64,000 nucleotides of DNA, from assembly GCA_003255065.1 (NCBI GenBank), contig QAOA01006962.1, positions 317,069 to 381,068 of the forward strand, written 5' to 3'. This DNA is from Cercis canadensis. Lineage: Eukaryota; Streptophyta; Magnoliopsida; Fabales; Fabaceae. A program made the translations under genes and the position numbers. Below, piece by piece: positions 11,833 through 27,616 of the stretch. Position 1 is the first letter of the stretch. Every line of letters begins with the position of its first letter. The notes beneath the pieces are model-generated. The model did no database searches and was not told the DNA's origin. It saw only the letters and a program-made list of their open reading frames with translations.

Positions 11833-13000
11833 TTTTATAATGTTTAGTTGAGCTCTTTATCAAAAGCAAAAGTACTAAAAAAAAAGTTAGATGCTGGCGT
11901 TTTAGGAACCCAAATTTTGTAACTTCTAAAATTTTGTCCTGCAAAAACAAAATTATCTTCATGATTTTGTAAAATGACACTCATTAGCCCTCGCATTTTT
12001 CCTTATCCCTGATCCTCTTTCTCATTTCTCTTCTTCTCTTCGGTGCCTTTGTACCTTCTAAGGTGACAATTTCTCCGGCGAGTTTCTCTCTCCGCCGCAT
12101 CTCCGGCGTAAACTCCAACAACCAGGTGTATACTCACTCCAACTATGTTTTGTGCTGTAGCTGCATTTTTTTTTTTTTTTTGGGTACTTCTCCCTTCAAC
12201 CTGATCTTATAGAAACTTTCGCAAATAATGTCTTTCCAGCAAACCCATCTAAAACATTGTAGCCACTAACCAAACTGGCACTAAGTTAACATATGAACAT
12301 TCTCATCTTAATTAGAAGTTAATATATTTAAAATAGTTAATTAAATTCATATGTAGTTAACATTTCTCACCAAGTGATTAATAAATCCTCTTCAAATCTA
12401 AAAGGATGTTTAACTGGAATTAGCAATAGTCATTCAATTATCTCGGTCTGGGCCCAATAACTACTTGAAGACTCGGTTAATATGTGCCAACCATCAATGC
12501 TCATATAATAGGTTTATGAGGAATGATATAACCACAAACTTTTTGTCACAGCATCCCACAAACTTGTACTGTGTTGGAGAATTCTGAATTAAACTGGTCT
12601 TTAATTACTCAAACCATTTGGTCAAACTCAAATTCTACCACATGACAGTAGTTTGTGAATTTAATTTCTGTAAGTTTATTAAAATTCATATCTAATGCCA
12701 TGATAAGCATGAAAAGTTTGGAGGAAGAGCTCTAACTCAGTGGAACATACTCTTAGTTATAAGACTGGTCTTCTCCTCTGCTGTTTCGGTTTGAATCCTC
12801 TTGATTGCAATTATAGTCGATATTAAAAAAAATTAAAAAAAAAAAAAGAGCACGAAAGCTTTGACCATTAAAAAAAAAAAAAAAATCCATTTACTCAGTT
12901 TCTCAGAAAAATAAAATGTAATCTTGCTTATCATGGCCAATACCAAATTGTTTTTTCAAAAAACACAGAAGCCTGTCTCTGGATGTACCAAAATACAGCA
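11833..13000. other. Intergenic; TC-rich exon-like patch at 11985-12126
   Basis: Around 11985-12126 the sequence turns TC-rich and GC-richer, with repeated TCTCCGGCG, and is followed by CAG/GTGTAT, a plausible donor. It resembles a plant 5' leader plus a first exon on the + strand, but no continuing exon was found. The rest is AT-rich. The 3' UTR of the minus-strand gene at 13001 must extend into the right edge. Confidence 0.35.
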
Positions 13001-17507
<4,507 letters not shown>

Positions 17508-17553
17508 TTAACTAGCACAAGGGAACTGGCAACTCTACTAGAGTATGTTATTT

Positions 17554-17713
17554 GACAAAACTGTCATTTTAGTCCCTCGGGCACTATCAATATAGTCCCT
17601 CGGTATAATATTTTATCAATTTAGCGCTTCAATTATCTTCCGCCACGTAAGAAGCCTATGTGGACTCCTCTGCGTCCCCCAAATCGATGTAGTTTAGCTT
17701 TTGAAGACAAAAC
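17554..17713 (+). repeat. Left terminal inverted repeat of the MULE-like element
   Basis: Partner of 27361-27616. It is shorter than the right arm because of internal deletions. Its outer edge is 103 bp from the start codon of the STEEP1-like gene. Confidence 0.65.
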
Positions 17714-19185
17714 CTGGAGACACCTTTGACAGAAACAGACCGGATCAGAGAAAATTACTCCTAAGCAATTCAGAAGGAAATAGGCATTCAGTTATTTCAG
17801 AAACAGAAGCTTGATCACTAGGGGAATCCTTGAAGTGAATCCAGAGGCATGGTTATAGTTAAATGCACAATTCCAGAAACTACTGAAATTGAATGGATTG
17901 CAGAAAATGATCTTCAAACAATCAAATTCAAGCAAAAATAGAAAAATCAGCAAAACAAACTATTGAAGTCTCAGAAAGACTTGATTTATTTTTCAGAGAT
18001 AGAGAATTCAAAGAATCAAAAGGAAATGTGGAGAAAGATTACCCGTACGGGAAAAACTGAATGTGAAAAAGTTCCAATTAGGGGAGGGTATTGAAATTTG
18101 AATGGCAAATTGAAATCCAAGACTTTCCAATCGGGGTGTTAAGGAAGATGGAAAATCGAAGATAAAGAGTTGTCCGTGTTTGGCCTTGGAAGGAAAACAG
18201 AACAGGGAATCTCCAATATAAGAGAAATTTTAAGGAAAGCCCCAAAGAAAAGCACCTCCACAAAGCACAAAGGCAGTCTGTTTGGGATACCTGGAGCTTT
18301 CTCTGCAACTCTTGTTTGTGCTTCTCTCTTCCTTCAACTCGTTCAAATCAGAATCGAACCTAGAAACACAAATCAGAATCAAGTGAGGAATGCGACTATA
18401 GCTGGGAAATGGGCCGGCCAATCTGGCCCTTTTTATACGGGCTGACATAATGTCAGCCAGGTCCACCTTGGGCTGCAGGTTGGGGTGCAATCGGTCCGGT
18501 TTACACCTTAAATCGACACCGAACCGATCAAACCATATCAATTCAGTTCAGTTCGATTTTTTAAATTTTTTAGAGTAAAACTGAATCGATCCAAACCGAA
18601 CCGGTCCAATTTACCAAAAAAATTGCACAAGCCATTTTTCCAAAAACATGTTCAAGTACCATAATGCAGCAAATTCAAATTGTCAACTTGGCTTAGCTAC
18701 AAAACAATCAATCACCTTTGAATTTTGATCCCTACATAAATTGGTTACAAACAGCCATTCTCTATATAAAAGTCACATTTAACTGTGTTATATATGAAAA
18801 CTTCTTACACACCTCATATGAGGTATACCAGTCTACGTGGTCATTTTTTGCAAAGAAACATTAAACAAAAAAATTGATTAGACTAGGGAAAATATGTAAA
18901 GATCCCAAAACTCTAAAATCTATCAGTACCTTTAAGTATAATTTACTTTAAGAAAAAATAATGAAAAGACAAAAGAGTATGACAGAGAAAGAACGAATAG
19001 TAAAAAAATGGAGGATAAAATATCCTCCTCAAGAAACCAGAAATGTAGAAGAGAAAACATAGAATCCAAACAATCATTACTTAAATTGCACCAGTTCAAT
19101 CCATAAAGAAATTCCAATCTATCAGCATCAAGGAAAAATGGTGGAAAGGAAACTGTTTCTCTGACATTTGCAGGATTCTGTTCAT

Positions 19186-19838
19186 CTTCCCCATATTTAT
19201 ATATCCCAAACATCAATGATGCTTTACCCTCTTGCTTTGATTTACCTAAACCCTGTACTACAGCAAAATATCAAACATTGGTCTATCAAATCAATTTACT
19301 GTGTCATTGTATTATTTCCACACAATGCATCATCAAAATTTGAAACTGATAGTGTTTCTAATAAATTCATATTTAAACTGACATGAAACCAGTAAACTAA
19401 GTTGCATGGACTTAAACATGGGTACTGGATGAAGGAAAGGAGGTGTAAGATCACTTTATTTGCCAAAAATACTTCAAATTCAGAGAAGGCATTGCCTACT
19501 CTATAGTGTGTTAGCTCACATTTAAACAAGATTAAGCAATGAGGTGCAACTAATTACTGACTTATAGTTCCCTATGCATTTAACTCCAATTAGGTTGCAA
19601 TAATTAAGCTTTTAAAAAGATTCAACATACAGAATTTTCTTTCAATGTGCTTTAAACAACTTCCATCCTTTATTAAGAACGGAGAAAAATAACTCTACTC
19701 AAACAAAAATGTCTACTGCAAATATTCAAGTGCAAGATCACCAGCAAAGAAAAAAAAAAAAAAAACAACGTAAGTTGATATTTACTTGAGCACCAAAACT
19801 GAGTGGAGAAAGCCCTCCAAATGTGCTTACAGCATCTG
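19186..19838 (-). pseudogene. Unrecognised gene fragment inside the MULE-like element
   Basis: Two in-phase exon-like blocks lie on the minus strand. One is 19786-19838, bounded by AG and GT and read in frame as DAVSTFGGLSPLSFGAQ. The other starts at 19252 after TACAG and reads GLGKSKQEGKASLMFGIYK, then a Tyr/Gly/acidic stretch. Joined in phase 0 they give one continuous reading without a stop. I do not recognise the protein. The 3' limit of the second block is unclear, because no strong donor follows. It may be host sequence captured by the transposon. Candidate 5' sequence for the same gene lies beyond the nested Gypsy insertion at 26345-26750. Confidence 0.35.
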
Positions 19839-20584
19839 CTTTCAATCAAATAAACAATCAGACATATGGCAAAATTAAACCCAGAACACTAAAGAAAGAA
19901 AGAAAGAAAGAAAGAAAAAGGGAAAGAGAAACAGGTACATGAGAAACTATTTTGAACCAAACAATATTCCATTGGATGAAGCCAAATTTCTTGCTTTCAA
20001 ACTGACACACCATCATCCAAGGAAACTTCCCTAAACCATCTAGGGGCAGTCAAGATTTATATCAAACCATAGAAAAGATTAGAATTAGAATTCAATAGTG
20101 CAGCCTTTAGCTACTCATTTTGTGCATAACCATATTTTAACATTCATCAAGGTCCATACACATCGTACATATATTCAAACAGCCAATTAGCCAAAAGAAC
20201 CAACTTTAAAACACTAAAATGAAACATTAGACACATTAAACTGAGATGAAACACATAATCCCAAATTGTGGATCAAAATCCAACCCAAAGTATTCAGTTT
20301 CAAAGTAAAGGAATAACAGCTAAAAGCCATTGCAAAACCTTATATATATATATAGGTTAACTGTTTCAAAATAACAGGAAAATCTCAAACGATTCTAATT
20401 TTAAAAGAAACCCACCACAAACAACTTATGGCAGCATCAGAAAGACACAAAATCTGCAATCTCATCTACCAAGCTCCACCATATTTCTCAAAACAACCCC
20501 AAATTTTGGCACAAAGATTGGAAATTTCTGCAATTTTAGATTTTGGGTCTCGGGGCAGCAAGGACTTGGAACTCTGGCGGGGGG

Positions 20585-20996
20585 TGATACACTTCAAAAG
20601 GAACGAAGCGGGAAGAAAGAAGAAAGTGAGGAATTAAGTGAAACGGGTCGTTTTGGATGATTAAATGAAACGAATCGTTTGGAGGTAACTGGTAGTCAGG
20701 TGCGGTGCATGTGAGTCAGTTACAATGGCTGAAGGAGTTCTGTTATTATTTCTGGAATATAAATTCTGCTATCAATTCTATTATTGTTATTTTTCTGTTG
20801 CATATTGTATGGATCGTAGGACACCTGGAGGTTAGCTTCATGGTCTTTGAGGTATATTTAGGAGTGAGGAGTATTGTGGAGGTTATGGAGAATATTATTT
20901 TGTAATATCACCCTTCTGGGTTGTTTATGAATGAGATACCAAACATATGCATACTAAATTACTCTGTTTTCTATTCTTTGTGATTTTCTGGTATCA
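20585..20996 (+). repeat. 5' LTR of the Gypsy element
   Basis: 412 bp, from TGATACAC to GGTATCA. It aligns end to end with 25929-26340 without length change. Confidence 0.95.
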
Positions 20997-21013
20997 ATTG
21001 ATATCAGAGCAAG
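20997..21013 (+). other. Primer-binding site, initiator Met tRNA type
   Basis: ATTGATATCAGAGCAAG directly follows the 5' LTR and matches the common plant retroelement PBS (TGGTATCAGAGC) with one change. Confidence 0.8.
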
Positions 21014-21023
21014 TGCTAGTCTT

Positions 21024-22450
21024 GTGAGAATGGTGACGAACGTAGAAGTGGAAACCCATATGAGGGAGATGGAATCTCATATGAAGGAGCAAGAAAGTAG
21101 TATGGATGAGAACTTTACAGAGATTGACACCAAGTTTGAAGCCATTATGTTGCTGCTAAAAGGAGAATTCGAAAAGAGAGGGAATAGAGATAGGAAGGAG
21201 AAGGGGGCTTCGGCTTCACGACAAGAAGAGAACGATGAAGCAGAGTAGGATAATAATGTAGAAGAAGGAAGAGTGCTGCATCAACAAAACAGACGCTTCG
21301 AAGGCACTAAAATGGTCTTTCCTAGTTTTGATGGTTTTGATTTCCGCCTGTGGAGAACCAAGTGTGAACTCTATTTCACACTGGAGGAGGTACCGGAGAA
21401 TCGAAGAATTAAATGATTTTGCTGAGCCTATAAGGCGAGCTTTTTCATGGCAGCAGCAGTACCTTCAAATGGCGGGTAGGGTAGATATACCCTGGAGAAG
21501 ATTAATGGGAGATCTTGCTTGCCATTTTGATTCAGGTATATATGATGATCCACTCTCTAAACTTCTCAATTTGAAACAGTATGGATCAGTAGATGAGTAT
21601 ATGAATGAATTTGATGAACTAATATGTAGAACGGATTTAGAGGAGAAACAAGCACTTAGTTGCTTCCTAGCAGGATTAAAAGGACCATTAGAAAAAGCAG
21701 TGAGAATCCAAAATCCTAGGAATTTAATGGAGGCTATGAAGATTGCCTGTTTGCAGGAGAGTTTATTAGTAGACATTGCTGGAGCTACCTACTTAAACAC
21801 CAAACCCAACATCCCTCCGAGCCACAAACATACCCCCAATTTCTCTTCCTATACCAGACCCAATACCNTAAAAGTCACATTTAACTGTGTTATATATAAA
21901 AACTTCTTAGAAAACCTAGGAATTTAATGGAGGCTATGAAGATTGCCTGTTTGCAGGAGAGTTTATTAGTAGACATTGCTGGAGCTACCTACTTAAACAC
22001 CAAACCCAACATCCCTCCGAGCCACAAACATACCCCCAATTTCTCTTCCTATACCAGACCCAATACCTTTTTAACATTTCCTAAAAACACCACCACTTTC
22101 CATGCACCTAACTCCACCAACAAAAACTTCAACTCCAACAGAAACAATTTTCCAAACCAATTTAAATATAACTCAAGCACTTCAATGACCAATTCACAAA
22201 CAACTGGTAGCAGCACAAAAAATACATATGTACCACCTCACAAATTTGGTGGTAAGGGAGGTAAAGGTGAGATGATGACTGAGGGAAAAGATGTGAAGAA
22301 CTTGTGTTGGTTCTGTGGAGATCCATGGAGTATTAATCATAAGCAGGTATGTAGAAAAGATAAGTTATTTAGCTTATTGTTGGATGAAGAGGAAGAAGAT
22401 TTGAACCATGAGAAGCCATCAGATGGTGGAGATGAAGTAGAGGAAGCTGT
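21024..22450 (+). pseudogene. Gypsy gag (broken)
   Basis: The start, near 21030, encodes a charged, coiled-coil-like N-terminus rich in Glu, Met and Lys that stops at TAG 21246. A capsid-like segment follows in another frame. It includes FPSFDGFDFRLWRTK (about 21319-21363) and, after a further frameshift near 21418, FSWQQQYLQM and a retrotransposon_gag-like helical part to about 21770. A zinc knuckle CWFCGDPWSINHKQVC lies near 22305-22355. The stretch 21714-21867 is repeated after the N at 21868 (about 21915-22067), which falsely lengthens gag. Confidence 0.75.
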
Positions 22451-22479
22451 TACAAATGAAACTGAAAATGAAATGGTGG

Positions 22480-22900
22480 TATCTTTGAATGCTATCTTAG
22501 GGGGTGGAGGTCAAACCATGCGGATTTTGGGTCAAATAAAGAAATTAGAGGTGTTAATGCTGGTTGATACTGGCAGTACGCACAACTTCTTGGGACAGAA
22601 GCTTGTCAAGTCCTTGGGGCTGAAATCAATGTATGCTGGTCAATTTAAGGTAAAGGTAGCTAATGATCAAACCATAACAGTAATGGAAAAGTATGAAAGG
22701 GTTCTATGGAAGGCTCAAGGTGATGAATTTGTGACTGATTTTTTTGCGTTACCCTTGGTGGGACAAACCACAATTCTTGGCATGCAGTGGTTAAGAGAAA
22801 TTGGGGCCATAGAGTTGGATTGTAGTAGTTTGACTATGAAATTCATCCATAATAACAGGCAGGTGATATTGAAGGGAGTGATGGCTGAATCGAAAATGTA
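22480..22900 (+). pseudogene. Gypsy aspartic protease domain
   Basis: The catalytic motif is visible as VDTGSTHNFLG, with the DTG codons at 22566-22574, followed by LGMQWLREIGAI-type sequence near 22775-22810 as in plant Gypsy proteases. It is in frame with the end of gag. The frame is lost near 22920-22973, just before the reverse transcriptase. Confidence 0.8.
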
Positions 22901-22979
22901 TGAAGACTCTAAAATTTTTTTCACAAGAAGTGGCAGCAAGGAGGTGTTTTTTAATCAAGGGAACTGCCAATGATAAGGA

Positions 22980-23900
22980 AGAGGGGACTGTTATTCAGAA
23001 AATTCAATCTTCAGTAAAGTTAGACGGGGCCCTAAATGACAAACAACAATATTTTCTCAGGAGTCTATTACAACAGTATGAGGATATATTTTCGGAGCCA
23101 CGACACCTTCCTTCCCCAAGAGAATTCAATCATAAAATTCCCTTGAAGGAAGGTAGTCAGCCTATTGTTGTTAAGCCCTACCGTTTTGCCCATGCCCAAA
23201 AAGATGTGATTGAAAGGTTAGAAAAGGAACTATTAGATGCTGGATTCATTACACACAGTTGTAGTCCCTTTGCTTCTCCTATTGTCCTAGTCAAGAAAAA
23301 GGATAATACTTGGAGGTTTTGTGTGGACTACCGGAGATTAAATGATCTTACTATTAAAAGACAAGTTTCTCATTCCTATAGTGGAAGAGCTTCTTGATGA
23401 GCTAAATGGAGCCTTATTCTTTTCAAAACTAGACCTTAGGTCCAGTTATCATCAAGTAAGGATGAGTGAAGCTGATATTTACAAGACTGCTTTCAGAACC
23501 CATAATGGGCATTTTGAGTGGCTAGTCATGCCATTTGGCTTGACTAATGCCCCATCTACATTTCAGGCCCTAATGAATTCAGTGTTTCGGGGTTGTTTGA
23601 GGAAGTATATTCTGGTTTTCTTTGATGACATCCTCATCTACAGTAGAGGATGGGAGGAGCATATAGATCATCTTAAAAGCACTTTCAACTTACTAAGAAG
23701 CAATCAGCTATATGTGAAGATGTCTAAGTGTGCATTTGGGCAGTCAAAGGTGGAGTAATTGGGTCATGTGATATCTAGAGGTGGTGTTTCTATGGATCCC
23801 AACAAGGTGCAAGCAGTGCTGTCTTGGGAGACTCCTAAAACTCTAAAGCAATTAAGAGGATTTTTGGGTCTTTCGAGTTATAATAGGAGATTTATCAGGC
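22980..23900 (+). pseudogene. Gypsy reverse transcriptase (broken)
   Basis: WRFCVDYRRLND, FFSKLDLRSSYHQVRM and the active-site motif FDDILIYSR (FDD codons at 23621-23629) are clear. A frameshift near 23350-23365 and TAA at 23756-23758 interrupt the domain, so no functional enzyme can be made. Confidence 0.88.
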
Positions 23901-24420
23901 AAGATGGCACAATTGCAAGACCTCTGACAGAATTATTAAAAAAAGATTATTTTGGTTGGAACACGGAAACACAAAGGGCTTTTGATACTCTAAAGCATAA
24001 AATGACTATTGCTCCCGTATTGGGGATGCCTGATTTCTCTAAACCTTTTGTGCTTGAGACTGATGCCTTTGGTGTGGGAATCGGTGCTGTGATTATGCAT
24101 GATGGTCATCCTTTGGCCTATTTAAGTAAAGCTATGGGGCAGAGATATAAGGGCCTATCGACTTATGAAAAAGAGTTGTTCGCTTTACTGTATGCTGTCA
24201 AAAAATGGTTTTCCTATCTTTTAGGACACCATTTTATCATTAAGATGGATCAAGAAGCTTTGAAACATCTTTTGGAACAGCAACTCAATACACCCATGTA
24301 GCAGAAGTGGTTAGAAAGGATGCTTAGGTATGATTTTGTGATTCAATATAAGAAGGGTAAGGAAAATGTGGCTGCTGACTCTTTGTCTAGAAAATTGGAA
24401 GGTTCTCAACTAATGCCAAT
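23900..24420 (+). pseudogene. Gypsy RNase H (broken)
   Basis: ETDAFGVGIGAVIMHDG, PLAYLSKAM and YEKELFALLYAVKKW are typical of the RNase H domain that follows the reverse transcriptase. TAG at 24299-24301 interrupts it where relatives usually have Gln (a CAG to TAG change). Confidence 0.82.
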
Positions 24421-24499
24421 TATAACAGTTGAGAGTAGTTTGTTAGAAAAGGTGAAAACTAGCTGGGAATCTAACCAAAAGATACAAACAATAATATGA

Positions 24500-25565
24500 G
24501 AGCTACAACAGAATGATACTTCCCATTTGAAATTTAAGTGGGAACATGAGGTTTTAAAGAGAAAAGGAAAGGTAGTAATGGGAGATGACAAGAACTTGAA
24601 AGGGGAATTGTTGCAGGCATACCATAGTTCCCTATGTGGTGGACATTCTGGTGCTAACAGCACTTATCATAGAATTGCCTCCCTATTTTACTGGAATGGA
24701 TTACAAAGGGATGTGAGGGAGTTTGTTAAGAGTTGTGCTACTTGTCAAAAGAATAAGCCTGAACTAGTTGCTACCCCAGGATTATTAAAACCTCTCCCAA
24801 TTCCAAATGGAGCTTGGCAGTCCATAGCTATGGACTTTATCACGCACTTACCTAATTCACATGGTAAAACAATCATATTGGTGGTGGTGGACAGACTTAC
24901 AAAGTAAGCACATTTTCTTTCTTTGAGACATCCTTATACGGCTATAGAAGTATCTAGAGTGTTTACAGATCAGGGGATAAAGTTACATGGATGGTCTGCT
25001 ACTATAATTTCGTATCGTGATCCAATATTCCTCAGTAAATTTTAGACTGAGTTATTCAAGGTGCAAGGAGTACAGTTGTGTAAAACTATAGCTTATCACC
25101 CACAAGGAGATGGACAATCATAAGTTCTAAATAGGACCCTGGAATGTTATCTAAGATGTTTTATGGCTGAAATTCCTTCTAAATGGACAGAGTGGTTATC
25201 AATGGCTGAATTTTGGTACAACACCTCTCATCACTCAACAATTAAGATGAGTCCTTTTGATGCTCTCTATGGATATACGCCTAGACTATGTGATCCCTAT
25301 GTCTTAGGTGATACTTTGTTAGCAGCAGTAGAGAATTCCATCAGATTAAGAGAGCAGATTATGGCACAATTAAAAGTCCCTCTCAACAAAGCACAACAAA
25401 TGATGAAATCCATTGCAGACATACATAGAATAGAAAGACAATTTCAGGAAGAAGATATGGTTTACCTGAAGCTACAGCCATATCGTCAATCCTCAGTGGC
25501 TAACAGGGTTTTCCATAAATTGGTCTCTGTTATTACGGACCGTATAGGGTGGTGGAACGAATTGG
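24500..25565 (+). pseudogene. Gypsy integrase (broken)
   Basis: The zinc-binding H-H-C-C region is visible as HSSLCGGHSGANSTYHR followed by CATCQKNK, then the catalytic core beginning WQSIAMDFITHLP. In-frame stops at 24497, 24905, 25043 and 25121 and a frameshift near 25540 inactivate it. At 25043 and 25121 the stop replaces a Gln codon. Confidence 0.85.
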
Positions 25566-25812
25566 GCCTGTTGCATACTGCCTAGATCTACCGCCGGAGT
25601 CCAAGATACATAATGTCTTTCATATTTCCCACTTGAAGAAGCATCATGGGACACACCCAAACCAAACCACTTTGCCTCCCATTGATGCTAATGGTGATAT
25701 GCCATGGGTTCCTGAAGCAATTATAGATAGGAGAATCAAGCAAAAAGGTCATCATCCAATTACTGAATTACTTATCCACTGGAGTCACTCACCTACGAAA
25801 GAAGCAACCTAG
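25549..25812 (+). pseudogene. Integrase C-terminal / chromodomain-like tail
   Basis: The reading is GPVAYCLDLPPESKIHNVF followed by HISHLKKH, then PEAIIDRR and ITELLIHWSHSP. This fits the integrase C-terminus of plant chromoviruses, where a chromodomain follows. The aromatic cage is not clearly preserved, so chromodomain function is doubtful. Confidence 0.65.
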
Positions 25813-25914
25813 ATGGAGTTCGGTAAGTTTAGAAATCAATTTCCGGAATAGTATGCTCTCTGGTTTACTGAATTTTCTAGCTCAGTAACTCTCCTTAAGG
25901 GCAAGGAGAATGTT

Positions 25915-25927
25915 AAGAGGGAGGGAA
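25915..25927 (+). other. Polypurine tract
   Basis: AAGAGGGAGGGAA lies one base before the 3' LTR, as needed for plus-strand priming. Confidence 0.85.
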
Positions 25928-25928
25928 T

Positions 25929-26340
25929 TGATACACTTTAAAAGGAACGAAGCGGGAAGAAAGAAGAAACTGAGGAATTAAGTGAAACTGGTCGTTTTGG
26001 ATGATTAAATGAAACGAATCATTTGGAGGTAACTGGTAGTCAGGTGCGGTGCATGTGAGTCAGTTACAATGGCTGAAGGAGTTATGTTATTATTTATGGA
26101 ATATAAATTCTGCTATAAATTCTGTTATTGTTATTTTTTTGTTGCGTATTGTATGGATCGTAAGACACCTGGAGGTTAGCTTCGTGGTCTTTGAGGTATA
26201 TTTAGGAGTGAGGAGTATTGTGGAGGTTATGGAGAATATTATTTTGTAATATCACCCTTCTGGGTTGTTTATGAATGAGATACCAGACATATCCACACTA
26301 AATTACTCTGTTTTATGTTCTTTGTGATTTTCTAGTATCA
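25929..26340 (+). repeat. 3' LTR of the Gypsy element
   Basis: 412 bp, matching 20585-20996 with about 18 substitutions counted by eye and no net indel. Confidence 0.95.
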
Positions 26341-26344
26341 GGGG

Positions 26345-26750
26345 GTTTAGGCCTTCTGGGTTCTCTGCTGCTAGATTGTGAAGTATGAGGTTCAATCAAT
26401 GGAGTGAGTAGAATTGAAGAAAGAAAAAGAGGAAAAGTGGGTATGAGAGGGATTTGGTGCTTTGTATCCGTGACAGAACTGAAAGAGAAGAGAAAGAAAG
26501 TGATGGGTGAGTCCGCGACGTCGAAGAAGAAAGCAGGAGCCACCGCTGAGATCGAGTCCGAGACCGAGAGTAAGAAAGAGAGGGAGAGCGATGGGAGAGG
26601 GAGAGGGAGAGCGATGGGAGAGTTACTGAGCTAGGATTTCAGATTTTCAAAGGAGAATGGGACATGGGAGAAAGAGACAGGGAGAATGGAGACTTCAGCC
26701 CTAAGGAGTTAGGATTTCACAAAACGACGTCGTTTTGGAGTTACTCAGTT
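26345..26750 (-). promoter_or_regulatory. Promoter/5'-leader-like sequence inside the MULE-like element
   Basis: On the minus strand it runs from an ACGT palindrome (AAAACGACGTCGTTTTG, about 26717-26733) through long CT-rich leader-like sequence (CTCTCCCTCTCCC repeats) to the Gypsy insertion point. Before that insertion it would have been continuous with 20579 and below. It looks like the promoter and leader of a gene caught between the transposon ends. No convincing ATG-led exon was found in it. Confidence 0.3.
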
Positions 26751-27360
26751 CACTCCAGTTTATGGTCGATTTTCTTTCATTGAAACCGAGAACCGAATCG
26801 ACCCCTCAGTTCAGTTCAGTTTTTTGTCTGTCTGATTCAGTTCGGTCAATTTAACTGGTTTGACCGATTTAGCTTACACCCTCAGCACTTTTTTTTTTAA
26901 AAAAAAAATTAATTAATTTTATTTGTAATAATATTAAAAATTAACAAAGATTTTAGTTTTTTTCTTTTGTTATTTGGGTTGTTTTAGGTTAATTTGTTAA
27001 TGAATTTAATTGAACAAAATAAAATATGCATAAAGTAATAAATAAAATTAAAATAAAGAACCAAAGATATAAAAAAAATATTTAAGTGTAAATTTAAAAT
27101 AAAGATGCATAAGTAATTAAACAAATTGTAGTAGTATAGATTTCTAAATAACACTTACTAATATGATTTGGTGGTGTAATAGAAAAAAATAAATTGGCTA
27201 GCCCAACCCAAACTCGAATGAGTTGCATGTCAAAACAGGTCAGGCCAAATTTACTCAGTTCTATTCGGGCTAGCAATTTTAGAGTCCAGCCCACTTTTTT
27301 AGCAGGGCAACCCATCTCTAAATGCAACCACTCGAATGCTCGATAAGAAATTTTTGGGGA

Positions 27361-27616
27361 ACTCTAAAGCTAAACTATGTCGTTTTAGGTCATGCAGTGA
27401 GGGATCCATGTAGGCTTCTTATGTGACATTTAACACTATCATATCACTTTTTAATAGCCACATCATTCACTATATCAATCTACTTAGCGGCAGATAGATA
27501 AAAGGATTTAATTGAAGCAAAACTCTTAATTAGATGACTAAATTGATAAGACATTATACTGAATGACCATATTAATAGCACCCAAATAAGTGAGAGACCA
27601 AAATAGAATTTTTGTC
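27361..27616 (-). repeat. Right terminal inverted repeat of the MULE-like element
   Basis: Its reverse complement starts GACAAAAATTC and parallels 17554-17713, with extra internal sequence. Confidence 0.65.

Larger units (their letters stand above)
20585..26340 (+). mobile_element. Ty3/Gypsy LTR retrotransposon, chromovirus-like, degenerate
   Basis: A full-length but dead element of 5756 bp with 412-bp LTRs (TG...CA), a primer-binding site, gag, protease, reverse transcriptase, RNase H, integrase, a chromodomain-like tail and a polypurine tract, in Gypsy order. GGGGG directly repeats at 20580-20584 and 26341-26345, a perfect 5-bp target duplication. The compact size and LTR length suggest the Reina-type chromovirus group (inference). 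Frameshifts and at least six in-frame stops break the coding region. By eye the LTRs differ at about 18 of 412 positions, implying insertion within the last few million years at usual plant rates. It sits inside the MULE-like element and so is younger than it. An assembly duplication lies at 21868. Confidence 0.93.
17554..27616. mobile_element. MULE-like transposon (Pack-MULE candidate), ~10 kb
   Basis: The ends are long imperfect inverted repeats. 17554-17713 aligns with the reverse complement of 27361-27616: both start GACAAAA, then share TATCAATTTAG, AAGAAGCCTA and TAGTTTAGCTTT in the same order. The flanks 17544-17553 (TATGTTATTT) and 27617-27626 (TATGTCATTT) are a 10-bp direct repeat with one mismatch, close to the 9-bp duplication of Mutator-like elements. 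No transposase was recognised. The interior, about 4.3 kb after removing the nested Gypsy element, holds gene-like sequence on the minus strand and GGTTCGGTT-rich MITE-like sequence at 18480-18620 and 26780-26885. Boundaries are fairly firm; classification is inference. Confidence 0.65.

Noticed and set aside
26404-26634. 76-codon Lys/Glu-rich frame on the + strand and its 76-codon opposite-strand partner
   Set aside because: Purine-rich sequence opposite a CT-rich leader gives open frames by composition. No domain, and no splice context supports either strand as coding.
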